Assembly: GCA_006538405.1 (NCBI GenBank)
Contig: BJKQ01000005.1
Coordinates: forward strand, 868,001-932,000
Reading direction: 5' to 3'
From: Hansfordia pulvinata
Taxonomy: Eukaryota; Ascomycota; Sordariomycetes; Xylariales
Length of the DNA stretch: 64,000 bases
A program made the translations under genes and the position numbers. Positions 11,001-22,261 of the stretch are shown here, in pieces; within the stretch, counting starts at the first letter, position 1, and every line of letters starts with the position of its first letter. A model generated the notes under the pieces. That model was not told the DNA's origin. It saw only the letters and a program-made list of their open reading frames with translations, and did not search any database.

Positions 11001-14000
11001 CGGACATGCGGTTGTCACCAGACCGGCCGGTTACAAGCAGCTTTCTGTTGCGCACCCTAGGCCATTTCAGGAAGCCAAGGTAGTACCGGCCTCAGATGCG
11101 ACCCTTGCGGAACTCGCTAGACGCGGCTGCACACTCGGGCGCAGGCGCAGGCGCAGGCGCAGGCGCGGAGATGCCAGACGACCGGCGATAGACGCCAAAC
11201 GCTCCCGATCACACCACATTTGCGCACCCAGGCCCAAACTCGCATCAAAACTAGGAGAATGTTGCGGGAGGCAGAAGCTGACTTCCCAGTGGCCGTCAAG
11301 GAGGTCTCATGGCCGATCACCTGCAGGGTATCACCGCATCACGAGCTGGCCAACATTTCGTCCTCAGCTGGCTTTCGCGGTGGCCAGCAACCACCTGCAT
11401 CTCCGCGACACCCACGGCTACGTTCCACTCCAGGTGCTGATGCAACAATCCCATGGGCTCGAGTGCGTCATGATAAGGCGACGCCGCGATTCCACCCACG
11501 AGATCTCCAACGGATTCGTAAATCAGACATTACGCCGTCTTTTAGGCAACCTCGTTTCGCATTGGTTTTCCTGGAAGAAAAACAGACAGCAGCTGCTTCA
11601 TGCCGCATGCCGCCTCCAGGGCCGCGTTCATGAACAGGCGGCAAACTTGGAACTCGTTGGCTCTATGCCACCAAATCACGGCACTGCAGAACCGCAAAGC
11701 CCCAGGAATAGCACTCGTTTCCTCCGTGGCGCTGTCAGGCCTGCCTCGGCAGTCACCTCTAGCCTTCATGCCATCGACGGCAGTCTACCCTACCCATGCT
11801 TACTGCGCATGCAATCCGTACAGGAGGTCCCCACGGTACCAGTCGCATGCCTCGGCTATATCCGGCTGGCAGTACCGGATGAGAGAAGATGATCGGCATG
11901 GCTCTCGAAGCAAGGCGATCCTTCGACAGCGTAGCAGGCTTTCTCAACAGCAGGGGCCCGTGTGCCCTGCTTGCCGGGTGGTCGCTTTGGTTGTCCTACT
12001 AGGCGGACAGCCCCCGCATGAAAAGTCCCAAGTCTTCCGGGGCGGTTTCCCGTCCAGGAGAGACATCGTAAGTCGAACGGGCCGATGGTGTCCTTGATGG
12101 AGCGAAACATCGAGTCGAAGCAACGAGCAGACCCATCCAGTGAGTCAAGACGGATCCAGCTTGTGACCGAGTCTGCAGAACACGGGCTGTCCCGGCTGGC
12201 CGCCATACATCGGACTGTACGAGTATGACGGCCCAGGAGGCTCGTGGAGAGAGTCGCATCGGCCGTCGATGCGAATGGACGGTACATTACAGGTACATGG
12301 CGCTTACCCACGGTTTGCGTCCGAAGCATGCTGCCGGAGTCCGGCAAGGAACACAACATGGCGGACAGGCGATGAGAGATCAAGCGCAGGCGAGTGTGCT
12401 CAGCGGCCGGCCTGCGGACTTGGACAACAGCACCAGCAACAGTGCTCTGCGGACACGTCCGTGTCCGGCACGGGACCCAAACCCTGGTTCGCCGTCAAGC
12501 CCCATCACATTACCTGGCCGCTAGAGCGGTCGCGCTTGTGATCGCTTAGCAGCTGCAGGCCCAACAGGCGCAGCACTCAATATCCGCGCAAGTAAAAGAG
12601 AGCTGCCTTCCCACTTTGGTGCCAACCATCTCGGCTCGGGAGGGGGGCATCACGCACTCCAACCGGTTCTTTCGTCACCACTCTGCCGATGACAGGCTTC
12701 TCAATGGGCGTGGGGTTGTACAGACGACATGAACAAAAGGGAAGGCAGGACTGGGATAGTCACGTTGGGGGTGGCGCCGGGAGACGCCACAACCGCGGAA
12801 CAGCCGCGCAAGTAGGGCCCTCGGAGTGGGTCTGGGGCCGCGGCCGTCGTGGTCATCACCATCATCTACTGACGCATGATGCAGAGTGGAGGAGCCTTCG
12901 ATCATCTCCCAATCTGGAGAGAGCCTCTGCACTCATACAAGGGGAAGAATTGGGGGAGGGGAAAGTAACCGACTCCAACGGGCCGGCATCCGCCATCACC
13001 ACTTCGAGTTCCCGCAGGGAGTGGCACCAGGCCAACAGGGCGAAGAGAAGGTAGGTAGTGACTGGAAGGTGGGAGCCACGACACACCGGTGTGGGTGCGT
13101 CGATATGCCGCCCACGGTACCCGGAATCCTGGTCGCGTCCTCTCTGGTCTGGTCTGGAAAGCGCCTTTGCGCCTGCCTGGCTCAGTCATCGGCCAGACTG
13201 CCGAAAAAGCGCAGGGCAGACCAGGCCACCTTCTCCGCGGACAGGCGGTCGATGGGGGCCTGGGTCTGTCCGGGCAAGGGCAAGGGCCAAGGAACTGCCG
13301 CCGCTGCCGAGCATGCGCGGCTGGCCAGGGCCGCGGCTCAGCCGGCACTACTCGAAAGCAGATGAGCAGCGAAAAGCTTGCACATACCCGGACAACTGAA
13401 AGGGGTGCCGAAATCGACAAGGGGGGCGTGTGCAGGGCAACCCCGAGCCTTGGTGCTTATCGGCCATTTGGCGCAACCGCAGCTGCGCCCATGCTGCGGA
13501 AGACGATGAACGTCCTTTTACCAGACGGATCCTGCAGTCTCGATGCCCCCCGTCTCAGGGAGATCCCAGTGCGCCCCCATAGCAACGCTGGACACGAGGC
13601 AGACACAGCCAGCCATCGTGGGGCCATGGGATGGCCGCTGTGGAAGAAGAGGCTGACAAAGCCAAAGGGCGCAGAAGACCCCCAAGGCAGATATGGGCAT
13701 GTGAGCAGACCCCTGCCGTCCAGCGTGGCCGAGGTCGAGGTCGAGGCGCAGAGCACGAGGCGTGGGCCACCGGCCGGAGGATGGAAGAGAGGAGGCAGGA
13801 GACGCGAAAGTGGGCATGTCGTCGGTTGTCGAATCTCGACAGCCGCTTACGCGCGCGGACCCCAATGTGACGGCGCGGACCGGACGCCACCCAGTCAGGT
13901 CAAGTCAAGGGGAGCCCCTCCGGGCGGCCCCGATGCGGTCCCATCCGTGCCATCCTTCCCCACTCGCATGCCCCGTCCGTCCCCAAAGGGGCGTCTCTTA

Positions 14001-16898
14001 AACGCCCGCCCGCCGGCGCGGGCCAATGCGGACAGGGGCACAGGAGGAGGGGGGCAGCAAGCGCCCGCGGCAAAAAGTACAGGGGGGGCGCTGAAAGGCT
14101 ACCGGCCTAGACGCATGGAACGCAGACGGGCGGCCGCAGATCACACCACCCAACGCGACGGCCACCGGGTCACAAGGGAGAGGGGGGGGGGGGAGGTGTG
14201 AGCTTTTTCCCCCTTCTTCTTTCTGCGAGTCTGACTGCAGGCTGCGAGACCGACCGGCTGCTTGAAGGGTCTGCTTCTGCTTCTGCCTCTGCCTCTGCCT
14301 CTTCCTCTGTCTCCGCCCCACTGCTGTTGCTTGCTGTTCTGGAGCCAAATCGCCACGCCCGTCCTATACAAACAGGGATCTAGCCGCCGCCCTACGTCAG
14401 GCTGCCTACGAACATGCCTCTGCACACAGACCGCATGGCCACCAACACGCACGCGCAAGAGCGGAGCTGGGCTGAGCAGAGACAGAGCTGGCCCTCACGC
14501 CAGTACGCACCCGCAAGGCTCACACAAAGAACAAAGACACGCAAAGACACACGTGCGGTCATGGCCATCTGCGCCCAGGCTGGCCGCAGCAGGGCCAGGC
14601 GGGACCTGCTCATCTCGACGGGCCTGTCTCTGACAGAACAGATGGAAGCGGTGACTACGTCTCTGTCTATCCGCAACCACCCTCGAAAGCGGAGACCCCA
14701 GACAGCAGACATGGCTGAGTGATCCCACACAGCACAGCCGACCGGTGGTCTACATACAACGCCGTACCCAGTTGACACGCAGCAGTCAGTATAGTACTCG
14801 GCCCATCGTCCCGCACAGCCCGCTCCTGTGCATGTGCGCAACTAATGCCGTTACTCATCTCTCTCCTGCCTCCAACCTCAGCATCTCCACATTGCATACC
14901 CCCCCCCCCCTCCTAATGGGAAGTAGGGCACAAGAACACATGCGCCGCATCGCCACCGTGTCTTCTGATCCGTGTTGGCTCCAAAGATGGGGAGAACCCC
15001 CGCGTGGAGCACAATACGCAGAGTCACGTTCGACAAGGGCCGGGTCAAACACAGTACGCGGCGCGGACAAGACGGACCCCGGCCCTGACACCGAAGATTC
15101 GCGGAGCCGGAGCGTGGCGGCGAAGCCACGCACCCGAGAGTCGACTGCGGTGGGCGAGTTGGCCATGGGGGTCCCCGCCCACGCCCATGATGATCTCAGG
15201 TGCCCTTCTAGCTCTTTGGCCTTCTTCTCTTCGCGGCACCGGAGTGGGCCACGGATTCGGCAGATTGGTACGACTGCCTTCCCACAGGGCTGCCTCGCCT
15301 GTCCGTGTTGCTTTGTGGCCCAGCATCCCTCGCTCCACCCACACCCCTTTCTCCCTCTTTCGATCCGGCTTTGGGGCCGCTTCTTCACATGCTGATCTCG
15401 GCAATATCCGTCTGCTTGTTTGCCGCTTCCGCCCCCCAAATTCGACTCCTTCCAACCACGAAGGTATCCTCAAGAGATATCTGGCCGTCACATCGCCCGC
15501 AGGCCATCACACTTCTACACCCATCCAACCATGCCCCATCCTCTTCTGGTTCAAGCTAAGCCAAGCCCCCGTGTAAGCGACTGCCTTCTTTCACGTATCC
15601 GTTGAGCGAACCACCCGGGGTCGAGAACCGAACCTTTTTCTGCGCCCCGCTCACCGCGAGCACCGCGACGAGCAGACCCGAAAACGGCAGGGGCCCATTG
15701 AATATACCACCCACAAAGGACAGACAAACGCGTCATGCTTCCAGGCGTAGCTTGGCATTCTCTGAAAAGGGGGCACAGACACCACCAGATAGAGCCTCAG
15801 CCCCGCCCACACGAGGACGGACCCCAATCTAATTAGGTATACGTGATCATGCTGAAACGCTGACACACCCTCTTCTCTCTCTTCCGGATTACTGTGCTGA
15901 CGGCGCGACGTCCGGCGGAAACGAGAGACATGGGGCCTCGGCGGTGGCAGATCAACGGCGACTCGATTCGGCCCGGGCCGTCCTCCGATGCCAGGATGGA
16001 GCCAAGTGGAGGAGGCCAGGGCAACCACACGCCCTGGCCGCGCACAGACCGACCCCACGTGCTCAACATAGTCATGGACGCGAGGCACACGCAAGGAGCA
16101 TCACGGCTCTCGTCCAAGTCCCCCCGAGGTCATGTTCCTCTACACGGCTATACATGTACATACACGGGTCAAAGACGTTACGAGGGACAGCCACGTCCAA
16201 CGAGTACAAGTAATTTGCTTTGTATATGTGATGTAGCGGGCGGCAGGAAAGGGAGACCAGACCAACCAAGGGCTAGGTCTCGCGAACCTCCACCAAGGCT
16301 GGCAAGAGTAAACCAGCCTCGTTGCTGAGCTTGACACCCCGCCCCCCCGGCTCAAACATCTCGTATCTGGTGACGCTCTCCTGGAGACCTCGACCCCAAA
16401 GACAGCTGCGGAATCAACCTCCTCCAGCGCTCGCTTTGTATGTACTGTACAACGTAACTCGTGTCGTGTCGACACCGCCCCCTTCGCTTTCTGGTATTTT
16501 CTTTTTCAGCCAAACGGCCTCGTTGCGCGCGACCTCGCCCTTTCCTGGTATCTTAAATCCTCCCTGGAACAATTTTGGTGGCGTCTAAACTCTTTTCTCC
16601 CGCAGCGCAACTCGACAACGCAGCCCAAAGCAGAAAACATCTATGCTGCGTCAAAGAAAGTGGGCCTGGAAAAGAAAGAAGAGGCAATACCATTAATAGA
16701 AAGAATGGACAGTAGAAATAGCCCCTCTCAATGCAAGCGCGACGAAACCCCCTCGGAACTCCCTTGGTTTGCATTATTCAATCGAAACAATCACTCATAG
16801 TATAGCAGGCTTGAAGGCGAACTTAATCACCCTTTGGCGAGGTAGGCGAGCTGTATCATGGGTCAGTCGACGTCTCACGGAAGGACGCGGGCAACTTA
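5058..16898. other. 11.8 kb gene-free stretch
   Basis: No gene could be supported. Many frames of 60-370 codons exist but have basic, low-complexity translations typical of GC-rich noncoding DNA. Simple repeats occur at 8211-8230 (CAG), 11137-11166 (GCAGGC) and 14272-14305 (CTGCTT/CTGCCT), and there are runs of ten G or C near 14186 and 14890. Motifs of the TACGAGTA and GGTACCTA types are frequent from 6 to 8.4 kb. Two short coding-like segments lie at 8880-9009 and about 9091-9225. The part from about 16.6 to 16.9 kb probably holds the RPB1 3' untranslated region. Confidence 0.5.
8211..8230. repeat. (CAG)n microsatellite
   Basis: Six to seven consecutive GCA/CAG units in noncoding DNA. Confidence 0.9.
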
Positions 16899-19800
16899 CT
16901 ACTTGGGAGATGTACTGCCAGCAGGACCAGGAGTCTTAGGAGACCACTGAGGAGACTGCAGCCATTGTTAGAGGGTATCCGATAATCGCGTGACGGTCAT
17001 TGACTTACAGTTGGGGAGTATTGAGGGCTCGTGGGGGACTGTTGAGCACCTCCGGCCCTGTAAGTCGGGCTGGTGGGGAGTAGGAAGCCGGCGAGGTAGG
17101 CGAGTAGTTGGGAGAGACCGGCGAGTACGAGGGCGACGTGGCGCCACCGTGGATGTTGGGAGACGTCGGGCTGTAGCTGGGGCTCGTGGGCGAGTAGCTT
17201 GGCGACGTGGGAGAGTTGATGGCCGGCGATGTAGGTGAGTAGTGCCGAGGAGACGTGGGCGATGTGGGCGAGTAACTCGGGAGGTCGGGCTGTAGTTGGG
17301 ACTGGCCGGGCTCGTTCCCCTGAACTGCGGCGAACTGGGCGAGAACGAAGGAGACGAGGGGCTGAAGCGGGGAGAGCTAGCAAACCGGTCTGCTCCTCCC
17401 ATGAGCGGCGAGGTCGGAGAATATCCGACACCCGGCGAGGTGGGCGAATAGCCGCCTCCGTAGCTGCTGAAGGGCGACGTAGGCGATGTGCCGGAGAACG
17501 GGCTCGTAGCACCAGGGCTTCTGCCGCCATAGGGGCTGGCACCGCCAAACCCTCCGTACTCGGAACCAGGGAATCCAGATGGAGTATCGGAGCCACTGCC
17601 GACAATGGGGGAGAAGTTGCCCATGCCCATCGAGGGGGATGCAAGACCCATGCTGTAGGTGTCGGGCATGGGCGAGCCGGTGTCGTAAGGGGTGGCCGCG
17701 CCCTCGGTGGAAGAGCCCTTCATGGTCATGCCAGGCATCAGACCCATTCTCGAGTTGTCCGAAATGACCGTGTCCAGCATCTTGGGGTCCAGGAGAACAT
17801 TGAAGTGGCCGGTACCCATGGGAGCCAGCTGGCCAAGCATGACGTTCTCGGAAATACCTCTGCAGTCGTCCAGTTCACCCGTAGAAGCAGCCTCGAGCAG
17901 AATCTCGACTGTTTCCTCGAAAGAACACCTCATCAGGGCACCAGTGTCGGCACGGTTGATACCGTGACGGGTGACGGCAGCGATACTGCCGCGGTAACAC
18001 ATGACATCCACGAGAAGAGACAAGTGACGCTCGTTGACGTACGAACCGTCAAAGGCCAAGACTCTTCGCAGCTCGTTCAGGAGAGAGCCGCGAGCGGCCT
18101 CGATACCAAACACCTCGACAGTCTGCCACAAGTCGTTGGTGATGGTCCGGTTCACATCGACACCAGGGACAGCCAGGACCTGGCGCAAGGCCGTACCCTG
18201 GGTGTCAAGGTACCACTCCTCGTTGATGGGGTTGTCCTTGGTCTGAACCAGGGCGCCGCTCTTGTCCTCGGCGATGCGAGAGCCCTTGTTGATGAAGGCA
18301 CGCTCAATGCCCTTGACACCACGCAGGGTCAGATTGTCAAGCAGATGGTCCGAGAGACGCTTGAGCATGACATCGTCCTCGATCGTCTTCTCATCATCGT
18401 CCTTGTCGTCAGGCATGGGACGGATGCGGATGACTTGCTCCTCGGCGTTATTGTCACTGTAAATGACAGCCAAGTCTTGCTCGTAGTCTTCCTTGAGACG
18501 CTTGGCGACATCCTCAACAGTCAAGCCCTTGTCGAGAAGCTTCTGGCGATCCAGAGTGAAGCGAAGCAGCCAACGGGACTGCTTGTCAATAGAATCGTGG
18601 GTCTCATCGGGGATCATGTAGTAGGACTCGACCATATCCAAATCCTCGGGGATGTTGGTAGACTGGATCTCGGGGTCGTAGTACACCTCGGAAATAGCAG
18701 TCACAGCGCGCAGGTTCGTGTGCTCGACCACGCTGCGAAGTCTCTTGGCATACTCCTTGGTGTCGGCGCGACCATCGAGGTACACCATCATGGAGGGCGT
18801 CTTGATGTTGCTGGCGACGTTGAGAATTTCCTTGAGACGAGGCACACCCAGAGTGACGTTCTTGGCAGCAATACCAGTAAAGTGGAACGTGTTCAGGGTC
18901 ATCTGCGTCGCCGGCTCACCGATGGACTGGGCAGCCAAGACACCAACCATTTCACCAGGGCTGACCATGCACTTGGACCACTTCGTGAACAGCTCGCCAA
19001 TGACGTGCTCGAAGGACATCTTGTCCAGCCTGTGGAAGCAAGCGAGGCGCTTGTATGACAGCTGCGAGCGGAGCAAGGCCTTGAAGAGAATCGAGGCGTT
19101 GTAGTTGGCTTCCTTGGAGACGTCATCCTTTCCGGGAACCACAACCATCTGCTCGAGCATGCCGTGGATCCTGGGGATGACCTCGGCGGGAGAAAGGTTG
19201 CTCCGCTTGTTATCGTCCACCTTGAGTTGCCTCTTGGCAGTCTGGATGATGCGGTTGACGTTGAGCGGGAGCTGGAACTGGTCCTCAAGCTTCTCGGCGC
19301 TGGACTTGATTTCCCGCATCAGCTTGCGGTCGGCCTGGAGACGCTCCCATTCCTGGTCCAGCAGCTCTTGAGCCTCGGGGTCGCCGGCAATATCTTGGGC
19401 GTACTCGAGAGCATCCATGGCGGCGGGTCGCGGGTCCTGCATCACATCCAGGTGATACCGGTTGTAAAAGTCCTCCGTGCGGATCACCCAGAAGTCCATC
19501 GGCTGCTTCTCGATGTACATAGCATCGAGACCATCTTCTCCGTAAACGAACTGGATGATGTCGCCCAGCGAGTTGCGGACCGTGCCATCGTAGCGAGCGC
19601 TGACATCTTCCAGAGCCTTGACGAGACGGCGCTGAATGTAACCAGTCTCAGCAGTCTTGACAGCGGTATCGATCAAACCTTCGCGACCTGCCATGGCGTG
19701 GAAGTAGAACTCGGACGGCGTCAAACCACGCAGGTACGAGTTCTCGACGAAACCACGGGCTTCGGGAGAGTAGTCGTCCTTGGTGAAATGGGGCAGGGTA

Positions 19801-22261
19801 CGGTACTTGAAGCCGAAGGGAATACGCTTGCCTTCGACAATCTGCTGTCCGACCAGAGCACTCATCTGAGAAATGTTGATGGAAGAACCCTTGGAACCGG
19901 AACGGGCCATGACGGCGGCGTTGTTGCAATCCTTCAGACCGTCCTCGGTAGTGGTACCGGCCTTGTCACGTGCGTCGTTGAGAGCCTTGGACACCTTGGA
20001 CTCGAACGTCTCTCTGATGTTCATACCGGGCAGCGCCTCGAGCTCGTTGGCGGTCGCCTCCTTAGTGAGACCGTCAACGATGGCTTTCTGGCTGTCGATG
20101 TGAACCTGAACCTTCTCGATGGTCTCCTTGTCGGGGATTGTGTCACCAATACCGATACTGTGTCCGTTGTGCAGAAGCCAGTAGGCGACGACACGCTGGC
20201 AACCGTTGAGGAAGGCCATGGCCCCATCGGGCCCGAGCTCGTTGTAACAGAGATGGACGACACCACCGGCGGCGGCACCGACGTTCTTCTTGGTGAGGAG
20301 ACCAAAGAGAACCTGGCCAGACTGGACAAGAAGGCCGTCGTCGGTGAGAGGGAGCCAAGGCTCCTTCTTGGGCTTGGTGTACAAGCTGATCTCGGGAGGA
20401 ATGATCATGCTGATGATCTGCTTTCCCGTCCAGCGAGGTCTGGGCTTGAGAATTGTGGGGGTGGGGATAATGCCGTTCCAGTTGGGCACCCACAAGAGAA
20501 TGTTCATGACGTCGTGCTTGTCCAGGAAGACATCGCGACGACACATCTTGTACACACCGGCCAAGGAGTCCTGAACAATACCCATGAGGGGCCCGTTTCG
20601 CTGAGGAGAAACGATGTTCAGCGGTACCATGCACAGCTCTCTGATCTCGGCGCGGGTTTCCTCGGTCTGGGGCACGTGCAAATTCATCTCGTCACCGTCG
20701 AAATCAGCGTTGTATGGCGAAGTGACGGACAAGTTGAGACGGAAGGTCGAGTAGGGCATGACCTTGACCCTGTGACCCATCATAGACTCCTTGTGCAGGG
20801 AGGGCTGACGGTTGAAGATGATGTAGTCGCCGTCTTCCAGGTGACGTTCGACCTTCCAGCCGTACTCGAGGGAAATCTGGCCTGCGCGCTTGTGGTGCCG
20901 AAGGTCGATCCTGGTGCCATCGGAACGAATGACATACTTGGCGCCGGGATGCTCGTTGGGACCGTTCTGGACGCGCTCGTGCAGCTTGCCGATGTTGTAA
21001 GGCGTAACCGTCTCAGGGTACGTCAGGGTTCGGGCAATACTTCGGGGCACACCGACCTCGTCGAGGGAGATGTTGGCGTCACCCGTGATGACAGTACGCG
21101 CGGAGAAGTCGACACGCTTACCCATCAAGTTACCACGCAGACGACCCTCCTTGCCCTTTAAACGCGAGCGGATCGACTTGACAGGACGACCGCTCTTCTG
21201 CAGAGCCTGGGGCTGGCCGGCAATGTCGTTGTCCATCAGGGTGGCAACGTGGTACTGCAAGAGCTGCTCAAACTCTTGAGCAATGTGAGCGGGCGAACCC
21301 TCCTGGATGGCCTGCTTGACGTTTCCGTTGGCGCGGATGATGTCACCCAGCTTGTACGTCAAGTCGTCTTCGTTGCGCAGACCTTGACCGGTGCCGTCCA
21401 TGGAGATACTGGGACGAACGGGCGGCGGGGGCACTGGCAAGACTGTGAGGATCATCCACTCGGGGCGCGAGTAGTCCTTGTTGAGACCCATGTCGCGCAG
21501 GTCTTCGTCAGAGATATTCTTGAGGATGTTCAGGGCCATCTCTGGGGTGATGAGGCGCTTGTCTTTGGACTTAGCGCCGTCTTCGCCGACAACATTCTGG
21601 TGTGCCCACAGCTGCAGGGCGGTCTGGCGGACCTGGGGCTGCGTGTTGCCACAGCCGCCGTGGCCGACCTTCCTGGGCTTCATGCCTGGCTCAAACTCGG
21701 GCTGCTCATCCTCCTTGGGAACTTCGTTGCTGCACATGTTCTTGCCCTTGCAGCAGTTCCACACGCGCTGGAAGCGCGATTTGGGCTCGCGCGCCCCGAC
21801 CGCGGCGGCAAAGTCGGGCGTACTCTAGAATGAGGTGTCAGCACATGTATCAAGGCGGCAAGTCATCCTAGCCAAGAAGCAAGATGTGAGCAGGGAAGAC
21901 TGACTCTATCATCCAAGACTTTGCTGCAGTTATGGCAGACCATCTCGAGGATCTTCTTGACCTTCTTGATGAAACCAGGATGATAGACGGGCTTGGCAAG
22001 CTCGATATGACCAAAGTGTCCGGGACACTCGGACATATTCTCGAGGCAGGTGGCGCACTTGAACTGGCGGTCGACGGAGCCGAGACGCGGGTCGTTCAAA
22101 CCCTGAGTGCGAGGTTTCGTCCTGGTCTCGTCCATCGTCTCGGGGTAGATGATGTGGACGACACTCATGTTCTTGGTCTCCTCGGGAGAGAGGAGACCGA
22201 ACTGGATCTCCTCCACCGTCTTGATGGGCGCATCGGAATGCGCAAAGTGAAGGTTGGCCAT
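16899..22261 (-). CDS. RPB1: RNA polymerase II largest subunit (RPB1), two frame breaks in the CTD
   Basis: Catalytic subunit of nuclear RNA polymerase II, about 1,743 residues. Exon 1 is 22261-21905 and carries the clamp zinc motif (CATC...CPGH). Exon 2 is 21824-17009 and exon 3 is 16955-16899. Introns have GTCAGT/TAG and GTAAGT/CAG ends with CTGAC or CTAAC branches. The invariant active-site motif NADFDGD lies at about residues 491-497, with the three metal-binding aspartates as in yeast. The trigger-loop region ([11 protein letters not shown]) is near residue 1,095. The C-terminal domain (about 1,580 to the end) has degenerate YSPTSPS heptads. In the CTD the frame is lost twice by one base each: at the C run opposite 17279-17281 and at the C run opposite 17075-17078. 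Between and after these points, heptads continue in the next frame and join the final exon ([10 protein letters not shown]), so the breaks are most likely sequence errors. The neighbour SWD1 lies upstream on the same strand. Confidence 0.97.

Noticed and set aside
13089..14201. 370-codon plus-strand frame
   Set aside because: Basic, low-complexity translation, no recognisable domain, no promoter or intron signals; typical of GC-rich noncoding DNA.
17235..21161. Two very long open frames (607 and 665 codons) on the plus strand opposite RPB1
   Set aside because: They are exact antisense shadows of RPB1, created by its codon bias (G or C in third positions removes stops on the other strand). 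No domain, start context or intron signals support them.
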